NCBI GenBank assembly: GCA_963516475.1
Contig: CAUQBR010000003.1
Coordinates: 1 to 64,000, forward strand
Origin: JABCPE02 sp963516475
GTDB taxonomy: Bacteria; Bacteroidota; Bacteroidia; Flavobacteriales; Weeksellaceae
Length of the DNA stretch: 64,000 nucleotides
Direction of reading: 5' to 3'
The translations under genes and the position numbers were made by a program. Positions 34,343 to 42,656 of this stretch are shown piece after piece (the stretch's first letter is position 1; every line of letters begins with the position of its first letter). Below the pieces are notes generated by a model that made no database searches, was not told the DNA's origin, and saw only the letters and a program-made list of their open reading frames with translations.

Positions 34343-36499
34343 ATGAGTAATAAACCTCAAGCAATTACAGAAACTATCGTACTGAAAGACGGTAGAGAAG
34401 TTACCATAGAAACTGGTAAATTAGCAAAACAGGCAGATGGTGCAGTAGTGGTAAAAATGGGTGGAACTATGCTTTTAGCAACTGTGGTAGCTGCAAAAGA
34501 TGCAAATCCAGGGGTGGATTTCCTACCTTTGACAGTAGATTATAGAGAAAAATTTTCCGCAGCAGGGCGCGTTCCAGGGAACTTTTTCAGAAGAGAGTCT
34601 AAGCCTTCTGATGATGAAGTATTGACAATGAGACTAGTGGACAGAGTAATGCGTCCACTTTTCCCAGAGGATTTCCACGCGGAAGTGCAGGTAATGATTT
34701 CATTAATTTCCTACGATGGAAAAGTGATGCCAGATTCTTTGGCAGGGCTAGCAGCTTCAGCAGCGGTGGCTATTACAGATATACCTTTTAATGGACCTTT
34801 CTCAGAGGTTAGAGTGATTAAAAAAGATGGAGTTTTGAGCATTAACCCAAGCTGGGAAACTCTACAAAGTGGAGTGGAGCTGGACATTATGGTAGGGGCT
34901 TCTAAAGACTCAATCGTAATGGTAGAAGGGGAAATGGACGAAATCACTGAGCAGGAAATGATAGAAGCTATTTCTTTTGCGCATGAAGAAATTAAAATCC
35001 AGATAGAAGCTCAGGAGAGATTGGCGGCAAGAATAGAAAAAGCTCAAACGAAGAGAGAATACAGCCACGAAACTCATGATGAAGAGCTGAGAAAGGAAAT
35101 TTGGGATTATGCTTACCAAAGATATTACGATATAGCAAAAGACCCATCTGCAAAGCACGAGAGAAGTGATAAATTCAGTGCAGTAGTGGATGAGTTTTTA
35201 GAAAAATATACAGAAGAAGAATTGGAAGAAAAAGAGGTTTTAGCAAAAACTTACTTCCATGATGTGCAGAAAGAGGCAGTTCGTCAGTTGATTTTAAATG
35301 AAAATATCCGTCTTGATGGTAGAAATAATCAGCAGATAAGACCTATCTGGTGTGAGGTGGATTACCTTCCAGCGGCTCATGGTTCTTCTATCTTTACAAG
35401 GGGAGAAACTCAGTCTTTGACTACGGTAACGCTTGGTTCTTTATTGGATGCGAACAGAATAGATTCTGTGATTTCTCAGCATGATGAGAGATTTTTCCTT
35501 CACTATAATTTCCCTCCGTTCTCTACAGGGGAAGCTAGACCATTGAGAGGAACTTCCAGAAGAGAGATTGGACATGGGAATTTGGCTCAGAGAGCTTTAA
35601 AAGTGATGATTCCAGAGGAAACTCCATATACTATCAGAGTAGTTTCTGATATTTTAGAATCTAATGGTTCTTCTTCTATGGCGACTGTTTGTGCTGGTAC
35701 AATGGCCTTGATGGATGCTGGTATTCAGATGAAAAAGCCTGTTTCAGGAATTGCAATGGGATTAATTACGGATAAAGAATCTGGAAAATGGACAGTGCTT
35801 TCTGATATTTTAGGAGATGAAGACCATCTTGGAGATATGGACTTTAAGGTAACTGGAACTGCCGAGGGAATCACGGCTTGCCAGATGGATATCAAAATCC
35901 AAGGACTTACCATGGATATTATGGAAAAAGCCCTAATGCAGGCAAGAGATGGTAGAATGCATATTTTAGGCGAAATGCTGAAAACTATAGATAAGCCAAA
36001 TGCAGATGTGAAACCACACGCGCCAAAACTTGTGATGATGGAGATTCCGAAAGATTTCATCGGTGCGGTAATCGGGCCTGGTGGTAAGATTATTCAGCAG
36101 ATGCAGAAAGATACAGATACTGTAATCACGATAGAGGAGAGAGGAGAAATAGGACATATAGAAATTTCTGGAACAGATAGAGAAAAAATAAATGCGGCGG
36201 TGGCTCAGATTAACGAGATTACTTTCGTGCCTGTGATTGGCGAAGTTTATAAAGGTAAAGTCGTTAAAGTAATGGAGTTCGGAGCATTTATCCAGTTGGC
36301 TAAAGGAACAGAAGGTCTTCTTCATATCTCTGAAATAGCATGGGAAAGAACTGAAAAAGTACCATATAAAGAAGGTGATGAAGTAGAAGTGAAATTCATG
36401 GGCTATGATGACAGAAAGAAAATGAGACTTTCCAGAAAAGTTCTTTTACCAAAACCTCCAAAACCAGAAAAGAAAGAGGATAAAACAAACGATAAATAG
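34343..36499 (+). CDS. pnp: Polyribonucleotide nucleotidyltransferase
   Basis: The 718-residue phosphorolytic 3'-5' exoribonuclease has two RNase PH domains (about 10-230 and 310-540), a KH domain (MEIPKDFIGAVIGPGGKIIQQMQ, about 570-600) and an S1 domain (GEVYKGKVVKVMEFGAFIQL, about 630-700). The second PH domain keeps the catalytic region DMDFKVTGTAEGITACQMD. It degrades mRNA and can add tails. It has a long structured leader and its own terminator. Confidence 0.97.
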   Translation: MSNKPQAITETIVLKDGREVTIETGKLAKQADGAVVVKMGGTMLLATVVAAKDANPGVDFLPLTVDYREKFSAAGRVPGNFFRRESKPSDDEVLTMRLVDRVMRPLFPEDFHAEVQVMISLISYDGKVMPDSLAGLAASAAVAITDIPFNGPFSEVRVIKKDGVLSINPSWETLQSGVELDIMVGASKDSIVMVEGEMDEITEQEMIEAISFAHEEIKIQIEAQERLAARIEKAQTKREYSHETHDEELRKEIWDYAYQRYYDIAKDPSAKHERSDKFSAVVDEFLEKYTEEELEEKEVLAKTYFHDVQKEAVRQLILNENIRLDGRNNQQIRPIWCEVDYLPAAHGSSIFTRGETQSLTTVTLGSLLDANRIDSVISQHDERFFLHYNFPPFSTGEARPLRGTSRREIGHGNLAQRALKVMIPEETPYTIRVVSDILESNGSSSMATVCAGTMALMDAGIQMKKPVSGIAMGLITDKESGKWTVLSDILGDEDHLGDMDFKVTGTAEGITACQMDIKIQGLTMDIMEKALMQARDGRMHILGEMLKTIDKPNADVKPHAPKLVMMEIPKDFIGAVIGPGGKIIQQMQKDTDTVITIEERGEIGHIEISGTDREKINAAVAQINEITFVPVIGEVYKGKVVKVMEFGAFIQLAKGTEGLLHISEIAWERTEKVPYKEGDEVEVKFMGYDDRKKMRLSRKVLLPKPPKPEKKEDKTNDK

Positions 36500-36515
36500 A
36501 TTTAAAACTAAAAAC

Positions 36516-36547
36516 AAAAAACTCTCACTCTGATGAGAGTTTTTTAT
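36516..36547 (+). terminator. Terminator of pnp
   Basis: AAAAAACTCTCA pairs with TGAGAGTTTTTT around CTCTGA. Confidence 0.87.
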
Positions 36548-36554
36548 TAAATAA

Positions 36555-36562
36555 TATATTTG
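36555..36562 (+). promoter_or_regulatory. -7 box (TATATTTG) of the YciH/SUI1 gene
   Basis: Exact TAnnTTTG only three bases before the ATG at 36566, so the mRNA should be leaderless or nearly so. Confidence 0.6.
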
Positions 36563-36565
36563 ATT

Positions 36566-36889
36566 ATGGATTTACGAGACCAGCTGAAAAATCTTTTTCC
36601 AGACCATGTAGAGCAGGACTTCCAGATGCCTGAAGAACAACACGAACAGCGAGAACCACTTATCTGCAAATACGAAAAGAAAGGGCGAAACGGAAAGCCT
36701 GTTACTCTGATAGAAGGCTTCGAAGGCAGTGAGGAAGAACTGAAAAACATTTCCAAGAAAATAAAAACTACTTTGGGAATTGGTGGTTCGGAGAAGGATG
36801 GCGTGATTATCATCCAAGGAGATAACCGCGATAAAATCATGAAAATCCTCTCTGATATGGGCTACAAAACCAAGAGAGTAGGAGGATAG
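36566..36889 (+). CDS. Translation initiation factor, YciH/SUI1 family
   Basis: The 107-residue protein has an SUI1/eIF1 domain over its second half: KGRNGKPVTLIEGFEG, then LKNISKKIKTTLGIGGSEKDGVIIIQGDNRDKI. YciH proteins bind the 30S subunit and affect start-site selection. The first 40 residues are a group-specific acidic region. The start is the first ATG, immediately after the -7 box. Confidence 0.9.
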   Translation: MDLRDQLKNLFPDHVEQDFQMPEEQHEQREPLICKYEKKGRNGKPVTLIEGFEGSEEELKNISKKIKTTLGIGGSEKDGVIIIQGDNRDKIMKILSDMGYKTKRVGG

Positions 36890-36924
36890 AATAATATATC
36901 ATATGATACTTAGTTTTTTTTTTT

Positions 36925-36932
36925 TACATTTG
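36925..36932 (+). promoter_or_regulatory. -7 box (TACATTTG) of the Panacea/toxin-like pair
   Basis: Exact TAnnTTTG 27 bases before the ATG. Its first T is the last base of a run of twelve T (36914-36925), a tract that could vary in length and alter promoter spacing. Confidence 0.65.
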
Positions 36933-36959
36933 TAGTATTATAAAGTAAAATATAAGATT

Positions 36960-37409
36960 ATGGCTTATAAAGTAATTGAAGTAGCTAATTGGCTTATTAA
37001 TAAAGCTAATAATGAAACTAATGGAGACAATATGACAAATTTAAAACTACAAAAGATGTTATATTATCTACAAGGGTATTATTTGGCTGTTTTTAATAAA
37101 CCTTTATTTGAAGAAGATATTGAAGCATGGATATATGGACCTGTTGTTCCTAATGTTTATCACATTTTTAGTCATTTTGGCAAAGATGCCTTGGTTAGTA
37201 CAGAAGGGGAAATAGCAAAATTTACAGAAGATGAGGTTGAGTTGTTAAATGAAGTTTTTGATGTATATAATGATTTTTCAGCTGTTGGCTTAATGCATCG
37301 TACACATAATGAACCTACATGGAAAAATACTCCAACAGGAAGGGGAAATGTTATTGACAAACAAAAACTTTCAGATTATTTTAAAACACAAATAAATTGG
37401 GATGAGTAA
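36960..37409 (+). CDS. Panacea domain protein (DUF4065/SocA-like), probable antitoxin
   Basis: The 149-residue protein matches the Panacea domain: VANWLINKANN at the start, MTNLKLQKMLYYLQGYYLAVFNKPLFEEDIEAW in the middle and YGPVVPNVYHIF at about residue 60. Panacea proteins act as antitoxins for many unrelated toxins, and SocA is a proteolytic adaptor. The last eight bases overlap the start of the next gene, the usual order antitoxin-toxin. Low GC and isolation among housekeeping genes suggest transfer. Confidence 0.85.
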   Translation: MAYKVIEVANWLINKANNETNGDNMTNLKLQKMLYYLQGYYLAVFNKPLFEEDIEAWIYGPVVPNVYHIFSHFGKDALVSTEGEIAKFTEDEVELLNEVFDVYNDFSAVGLMHRTHNEPTWKNTPTGRGNVIDKQKLSDYFKTQINWDE

Positions 37410-37806
37410 AAAAAATAAATTAAAAAAAATCCCAATAAGTAATAAGATTGAAAGAAAGAAATTTCAATATCCTTTATTTTGTTTTAAACATTTACAGACT
37501 TCCATATCATACAATAGATGCAGTAATATTAAGTTTTTTGTAGATTTTTTGGAAAGGTTACAAAAACTTAGTGAGTTAGGTTGGGAAGAAATTCGTAAAT
37601 CTCATAGGCATGGATTTGGTATGGAGAAAATACCCATATCTAATGTAAAACCACAATGTCCAAGTTTTATAACACCAGATGTAAAAGAGTTAGATGTATT
37701 TCGAGCAACAGGTAGTAATAGGGTGTTTATTGGAATACAACACGAGGATATATTTCATATTATATTTATAGAATCTGATTTTGGAGATGTTTATAATCAC
37801 AGTTAA
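37402..37806 (+). CDS. Putative toxin partner of the Panacea protein
   Basis: This 134-residue basic protein is not firmly recognised. After a Lys-rich start it has FVDFLERLQKLSELGWEEIRKSHRHGFGMEKIP, then LDVFRATGSNRVFIGIQHEDIFHIIFIESDFGDVYNH. The strand pattern with the Arg in SNRVFIG and the final YNH is like small RelE-fold mRNA interferases, but that is inference. It overlaps the Panacea gene by eight bases and is AT-rich. Its position alone makes a toxin role the leading idea. Confidence 0.7.
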   Translation: MSKKNKLKKIPISNKIERKKFQYPLFCFKHLQTSISYNRCSNIKFFVDFLERLQKLSELGWEEIRKSHRHGFGMEKIPISNVKPQCPSFITPDVKELDVFRATGSNRVFIGIQHEDIFHIIFIESDFGDVYNHS

Positions 37807-37841
37807 GAAGTTTAAATTTAAAATAAAAAAAGAAAATTATT

Positions 37842-38696
37842 ATGGTAAATAAATTAGCAGCCTCAGAATTGGTTTTAAATCCAGATGGAAGTGTATATCA
37901 TTTAAACCTTCAGCCAGAAGATATCGCAGAAAAAATTCTTTTGGTGGGTGACCCAGACCGTGTTTCGAAGGTATCACAATACTTTGATAAAGTAGAAATT
38001 AAGAAAAATAAAAGAGAATTTTACACGCATACAGGAACGCTCAGAGGAGAGCGAATTACGGTAATATCTACGGGTATCGGTACGGAAAACATTGATATCG
38101 TGATGAATGAGCTGGATGCTTTGGTGAATATTGATTTGAAAAATAAAGAATTTAAATCTGAGCACAAATCTTTGCAACTATTCCGTATGGGAACTTGTGG
38201 AAGTGTAAATCCCGATGTAGAGGTGGATAACATGCTGGTTACACAGAATGTGGTAGGTCTGGATGGACTTCTTCATTTTTACAAAGATTATCAGTTTGAG
38301 AATGAATTTAGCAAAAATTTCTTGGCGAAATTCCCATACGAAAAGATAAAACCGATGCTTTATTTCTCGGAATGGGCAGAGAGCCAGTATGAATATTTCA
38401 AAGATGCAAAATATGTAGGTAACACGGCTACTTTCCCAGGGTTTTATGCGCCGCAGGGAAGACAGCTGAGACTGAGAGCTGTAGATGACCAGTTTTTGGA
38501 AGTTCTTAATGATTTAGGAGTTACTAACTTTGAGATGGAAACTTCGGCGATCTATGGAATGTCTAAATTATTGGGACACAAGGCAATTACTATTAATAAT
38601 GTGATTGCAAATAGAAGAAGAGGAGAGTTCGCAGCAGACCACCATAAATCTGAAAAAATGATGATAGAATGGGTGCTGGAGAGAATAATTAAATAA
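37842..38696 (+). CDS. Nucleoside phosphorylase (uridine phosphorylase-like)
   Basis: The 284-residue protein is of the PNP/UDP family. It has the phosphate site VGDPDRVSKVS near residue 35, the Gly-rich STGIGTENIDIVMNELDAL near residue 70, GTCGSVNPDVEVDNM near residue 126 and the nucleoside-binding NFEMETSAIYGMSKLLGH near residue 229. It cleaves nucleosides with phosphate for base salvage. Uridine is the best guess for substrate. Monocistronic, or possibly leading into the HMG-CoA synthase gene 30 bases on. Confidence 0.88.
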   Translation: MVNKLAASELVLNPDGSVYHLNLQPEDIAEKILLVGDPDRVSKVSQYFDKVEIKKNKREFYTHTGTLRGERITVISTGIGTENIDIVMNELDALVNIDLKNKEFKSEHKSLQLFRMGTCGSVNPDVEVDNMLVTQNVVGLDGLLHFYKDYQFENEFSKNFLAKFPYEKIKPMLYFSEWAESQYEYFKDAKYVGNTATFPGFYAPQGRQLRLRAVDDQFLEVLNDLGVTNFEMETSAIYGMSKLLGHKAITINNVIANRRRGEFAADHHKSEKMMIEWVLERIIK

Positions 38697-38726
38697 TAAA
38701 AAAATAAAAACCAGAAAAATCAAAGT

Positions 38727-40043
38727 ATGAAATATGGAATTGAGACGGCAAGTTTCTATGTGCCGTCGCTCTATTTGAATATCAATGAGTTAGCTGAAAA
38801 TAGAGAAATAGATTCGGCTAAGTTAGAAAAAGGTCTTGGGCTTCACAAGATGGCTCTTCCTGATGTGCACGAAGATACGGCAACTTTCGCGGCGGAGGCA
38901 CTTCTGAAGCTCATAAAAGACTATAATATCCAGCCCAAAGATATTGCAAAGATTTATTTGGGAACGGAAAGTGCCTTGGATGCTGCAAAGCCTACTGCTA
39001 CCTATGCGGTGCAAATGGTAGAGCAGGTGCTGGGCGAGAGATGTTTCGGGAATTGTGATGTGGTGGATATGACTTTTGCCTGTATTGGCGGGGTGGATGC
39101 ATTGCAGACTTGTTTGGATTTTGTGAAAGTTAATCCCGATAAAAAAGCTGTGGTAATCGCTTCCGATTATGCAAAATATGAACTGAAATCAACTGGCGAA
39201 TATACGCAGGGCGCTGGCGCAGTGGCTTTATTGATTTCAGCGAAACCAAATTTGCTGGAAATAGAAGGAAAATGGGGAGTGGCTACGGAGAGCGTTTTTG
39301 ATTTCTTCAAACCAAGAAGAGAAATTGCTAAATCTGACCTTAAAAACGCACCAGAAACAGCACCAGACAAAATGGAAATTTTCTCTGATGAACCTATTTT
39401 TGATGGGCAGTATTCTAATCAATGCTACCAAAATAGAATTAGGGAAGCCTATGAACATTACAAAGTTCAAAATTCTTTGGTAAAACCCTATGAAAACTGG
39501 CGTTATCTGATTTTTCACCTGCCATATGCATTCCATGGGAAGAGGGTTTTCACAGAGTTGTACAGCATAGAAAACAACCTGCCCTACACGACCGACGAAG
39601 AGAAAAAAGCCCTTGCCAAGTCTGAAGAATATTTGGATTTTATAAAACAAAAAATAGAGCCGTCACAGAGAGCGAGTTCCGAGATAGGAAACCTCTATAC
39701 AGCTTCTGTTTTTATGGCGTTGCTGTCTGCACTGCAGGTGTCTTTTGACAGGGAAGAGGAGCTTTCAGGGAAGGAATTAGGCTTTTTGGCTTATGGAAGT
39801 GGTTCTAAATCTAAGGTTTTTTCAGGGAAAATAAATGAAAACTGGAAATCCGTTGTGGAAAAATGGCAGCTTTTTGAAACCCTTGGAAATAGAAAAATAG
39901 TGGATTTTTCAACTTATGAAAAACTCCATAGAAAACAGCTGAAAACTTCCGTAAATCCTAATTATAAAGGCTTTGGGTTAGTGGAGATTGAGAGAGAAAA
40001 TCCACTTTCTTATGGAGCGAGAAAGTACCAATTCAAGGGATGA
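38727..40043 (+). CDS. Hydroxymethylglutaryl-CoA synthase
   Basis: The 438-residue thiolase-fold enzyme condenses acetyl-CoA with acetoacetyl-CoA, the first committed step of the mevalonate pathway. Catalytic Cys119 is in DMTFACIGGVDALQ, the general base Glu81 in LGTESALDAAKP, and a likely His in IFHLPYAFHGKR near residue 260. Length is a little above the bacterial norm. Partner genes for the same pathway are at 31396-33200. Confidence 0.93.
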   Translation: MKYGIETASFYVPSLYLNINELAENREIDSAKLEKGLGLHKMALPDVHEDTATFAAEALLKLIKDYNIQPKDIAKIYLGTESALDAAKPTATYAVQMVEQVLGERCFGNCDVVDMTFACIGGVDALQTCLDFVKVNPDKKAVVIASDYAKYELKSTGEYTQGAGAVALLISAKPNLLEIEGKWGVATESVFDFFKPRREIAKSDLKNAPETAPDKMEIFSDEPIFDGQYSNQCYQNRIREAYEHYKVQNSLVKPYENWRYLIFHLPYAFHGKRVFTELYSIENNLPYTTDEEKKALAKSEEYLDFIKQKIEPSQRASSEIGNLYTASVFMALLSALQVSFDREEELSGKELGFLAYGSGSKSKVFSGKINENWKSVVEKWQLFETLGNRKIVDFSTYEKLHRKQLKTSVNPNYKGFGLVEIERENPLSYGARKYQFKG

Positions 40044-40049
40044 ATTTAG

Positions 40050-40466
40050 ATGAAATTATATATTGTTTTTCTGATAGGATTTTTCTTTTTTTCTTGTAAG
40101 AAGAAAGAAATAGAATTTATTCCATCAAAGGTTATAGACAATGTTTATTTTGTGGAAAACTTACCAGCGAATGATTCTGTTTTGAAAGGAAAAATAGAGG
40201 GCTTTATAAACAACAATAGAAAAAATAAAGGAGGTATTTATTTTTATCGATACACTTCGAATACAAGGTATTTTTTAAATCATAAGGAGGAAAGTACCAA
40301 TATGCTGGATGATTATCCAGAAGATGAATTGGCGTCTTTTATCATTACTAGATGTGAAACAGACACCACTAAACTGGTAGGAAATTTTATTTTTTATGGC
40401 TTGAGAGGAGCAGAAAAAAATATTTTTAAAGTCAAAAGAGATACTATAATTTATGAATGTAAATAA
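40050..40466 (+). CDS. Small lipoprotein, paralog 1
   Basis: The 138-residue lipoprotein has the signal MKLYIVFLIGFFFFSC (Cys16). The mature part starts KKKEIEFIPSK and has VENLPANDSVLKGKI and RYFLNHKEES, with a second-half Cys pair. It shares its whole layout with the next gene (KEIEF, NLP.NDS.LK, YFL.H.EE, C..D). No family is recognised. It lies six bases after HMG-CoA synthase. Confidence 0.8.
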   Translation: MKLYIVFLIGFFFFSCKKKEIEFIPSKVIDNVYFVENLPANDSVLKGKIEGFINNNRKNKGGIYFYRYTSNTRYFLNHKEESTNMLDDYPEDELASFIITRCETDTTKLVGNFIFYGLRGAEKNIFKVKRDTIIYECK

Positions 40467-40493
40467 AGGGTATTGCTTGAAAAACAAAAACTT

Positions 40494-40907
40494 ATGATTA
40501 AAAAATCCTTCGTATTTATCATTATGCTTTTGGTTATTTCTTGTAAAGAGAAAGAAATAGAATTTTATCAATCTGAAACAATGAATTTGGTTTTGGTCAA
40601 AAATCTACCCAAAAACGATTCTTTGCTGAAAGAAGAACTAAAAAAATATCTAATAAGCCAAAAAATAGAGCATACAGAAATTTATGAATATTCATGGGAT
40701 ACAGAATATTTCTTGACCCATGAGGAAGATGATGGAGGACCTACAAGCTCTCATTTTTTAGATTTACACCAAGAAGAAAGGGGAATTGCATATTTTTATA
40801 AGGAAAAATGTAAGAGTGATTCTCTTAAAACCATAGGAGTGATAAGATATTATGATAAGTATGGGGATTTTTACCACCCAGATACTATTATAGGCAAGTG
40901 TAAATAA
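40494..40907 (+). CDS. Small lipoprotein, paralog 2
   Basis: The protein has 137 residues from the ATG at 40494, which gives a proper lipoprotein signal (MIKKSFVFIIMLLVISC, Cys17); the upstream TTG at 40473 would add a charged extension. It is related to paralog 1 by the shared motifs KEIEF, KNLPKNDSLLKEELKKYL and YFLTHEED and by the paired Cys. The two copies have diverged much more than the pair at 9961-12497, so this duplication is older. Function unknown. Confidence 0.8.
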   Translation: MIKKSFVFIIMLLVISCKEKEIEFYQSETMNLVLVKNLPKNDSLLKEELKKYLISQKIEHTEIYEYSWDTEYFLTHEEDDGGPTSSHFLDLHQEERGIAYFYKEKCKSDSLKTIGVIRYYDKYGDFYHPDTIIGKCK

Positions 40908-40937
40908 AAAATAATTGCCTCAAACAAAAAAAATAAT

Positions 40938-40945
40938 TACTTTTG
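40938..40945 (+). promoter_or_regulatory. -7 box (TACTTTTG) of dnaX
   Basis: Exact TAnnTTTG four bases before the dnaX ATG, predicting a leaderless mRNA. Confidence 0.62.
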
Positions 40946-40949
40946 TCAA

Positions 40950-42032
40950 ATGGAAAATTTCATTGTATCAGCGAGAAAATATCGTCCGCAGGAGTTTGAT
41001 TCCGTTGTGGGGCAGTCTCATATTACGGATACATTGGAACATGCCATAGAGAATAATCAGCTTGCACAGGCTCTGCTTTTCTGTGGGCCTCGTGGGGTGG
41101 GAAAAACCACTTGTGCAAGGATTTTAGCGAGAAAAATCAATGAAAAATCAGGAGCAACTGATGAAGAAGGTTTCGCGTTTAATATTTACGAATTAGATGC
41201 CGCGTCTAATAACTCGGTGGATGATATTCGGCATTTGATAGACCAAGTGCGTTTTGCACCGCAGGTAGGGCAGTATAAGGTGTACATCATAGATGAGGTG
41301 CATATGCTCTCTCAGGCAGCTTTCAATGCTTTTCTGAAAACACTAGAAGAACCACCAGCCCACGCTATTTTCATTTTAGCAACTACGGAAAAACATAAGA
41401 TTATCCCAACGATTCTTTCTCGTTGTCAAATCTATGATTTCAAGAGAATTACGATAGAGGATATCCAAAATCATTTAAAGAAAATAGCCGAAAAAGAAGG
41501 GATAGCTTATGAAGATGATGCCCTGTTTCTCATCGCCCAAAAGGCAGATGGCGCCTTGCGTGATGCATTGTCTATTTTTGACAGGCTGACTACTTTTTCG
41601 CAGAAGAATATAACCCTTGCAAACGCTGCTGAAATTCTCAATATATTGGATTATGACCAATATCTGAAAGTGGCTGATTTAGCGAAAGAAAACGATATTC
41701 CTGCTATTTTAGCGAAATTCGATGAGATTGTTAAAAAAGGCTTTGACCCACATATCTTTATCGCTGGGCTCGGCAGTCATTTCAGAGATTTGATGCTGGC
41801 GCAGAACCCTTCCACTTTGGCTTTAATAGAAATAGGCGAAAATACCAAAGCAAAATACGCTGAACAGAGCCAAAAATGGACAGCACAACAGCTCATCAAT
41901 GCGATAGAAATCTGCAATCATGCGGATATCAACTATAAAAACTCCAAAAATCCACGCCTTACGGTGGAGATTGCCCTCATGCAGCTTGCCAGCCTTACCA
42001 CTGTGGATATGGATAAAAAAAAAAGTTCTTAA
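40950..42032 (+). CDS. dnaX: DNA polymerase III gamma/tau subunit, short zero-frame product
   Basis: The 360-residue clamp-loader ATPase includes Walker A GPRGVGKTTC (about 46-55), the DEVH Walker B (IIDEVHMLSQ), the SRC motif LSRCQIYDF and the following lid and collar domains. Reading in the starting frame ends at TAA 42030-42032, just after an A10 tract (42015-42024). A -1 shift in the tract continues for another 204 residues that hold the tau-like C-terminus. So this frame alone gives a gamma-like short form. The Cys residues of the family's zinc module are absent, which is common in this phylum. Confidence 0.92.
   Translation: MENFIVSARKYRPQEFDSVVGQSHITDTLEHAIENNQLAQALLFCGPRGVGKTTCARILARKINEKSGATDEEGFAFNIYELDAASNNSVDDIRHLIDQVRFAPQVGQYKVYIIDEVHMLSQAAFNAFLKTLEEPPAHAIFILATTEKHKIIPTILSRCQIYDFKRITIEDIQNHLKKIAEKEGIAYEDDALFLIAQKADGALRDALSIFDRLTTFSQKNITLANAAEILNILDYDQYLKVADLAKENDIPAILAKFDEIVKKGFDPHIFIAGLGSHFRDLMLAQNPSTLALIEIGENTKAKYAEQSQKWTAQQLINAIEICNHADINYKNSKNPRLTVEIALMQLASLTTVDMDKKKSS
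42015..42024 (+). other. A10 slippery tract in dnaX
   Basis: Ten A residues follow GAT. In zero frame the codons are AAA AAA AAA AGT TCT TAA. A -1 shift gives AAG TTC TTA ATA CTA and an open frame to 42637. TGTAG/CTACA (42055-42069) could form a small downstream stem. Confidence 0.7.
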
Positions 42033-42637
42033 TACTAGTTCCGCCGTTTCGTGATGTAGAAAAACTACAAGAAACTGCTCCTAAAAAATCCGAAGCGCCA
42101 GCGCCGAAAATTCTTTCAACAGAGGAAATCACAAAATTAGAAGTAAAAAAAGCTGTCCAGCCAATAGGCAGAAATATAAAGGTATCTTCAGAATTTTCCA
42201 TTAGAAAACATATGGAAAAGAAGGAGAAAGAAGACGACCTAAATCTCTTTTCTGAAACGGAAGAAAACCTTCCTGACCATCATTTCACGGAAACTGACCT
42301 GCAAACAGAATGGCGTAATTTCCTAAAAGACCTCTCGGTGAGTGATATAGTGGCGTATAATGCGATAAGCTCCTTCCAGCTTCGTAAAACAGATGAAAAC
42401 CAGATAGAAGTTTTGTACTCTTCGGATAGTGCAAAGCATGAATTTGAGAGAGTTCAGGCGGATTTTTTCAATCATTTTAAACACAAAGTAAATAATTTCA
42501 AAATAGAAATCCTATACAAAGCAGACATCAGCCTGAAAAGGGAAGTGGTTACAAAGCGAAAAGTTTTTGATAAATTTGCTGAAATTAACCCAATTTTGAG
42601 GGATTTGGAAGATTTGATGAAATTTGATTTTTCTTAA
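42023..42637 (+). CDS. dnaX: DnaX tau-specific C-terminus in the -1 frame
   Basis: The frame is open from 42017 to 42637, and its first in-frame ATG is 42212. The early part (FLILVPPFRDVEKLQETAPKKSEAPAPK) is the Pro/Lys/Glu linker typical of DnaX after the collar domain. The later part is a compact domain (ETDLQTEWRNFLKDL, SFQLRKTDENQIEVLYSS, KIEILYKADISL) matching the polymerase-binding end of tau in flavobacteria. Joined to the first part it gives a protein of about 562 residues, normal for DnaX. An independent gene starting at 42212 is unlikely because the upstream codons read as DnaX too. Confidence 0.82.
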   Translation, partial: KFLILVPPFRDVEKLQETAPKKSEAPAPKILSTEEITKLEVKKAVQPIGRNIKVSSEFSIRKHMEKKEKEDDLNLFSETEENLPDHHFTETDLQTEWRNFLKDLSVSDIVAYNAISSFQLRKTDENQIEVLYSSDSAKHEFERVQADFFNHFKHKVNNFKIEILYKADISLKREVVTKRKVFDKFAEINPILRDLEDLMKFDFS

Positions 42638-42656
42638 AAAACTAAAAAATATTTTC

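Noticed and set aside
42212..42637. Separate hypothetical gene starting at ATG 42212
   Set aside because: The same frame is open upstream to 42017 and reads as a DnaX linker, so this is the tau end rather than a new gene.
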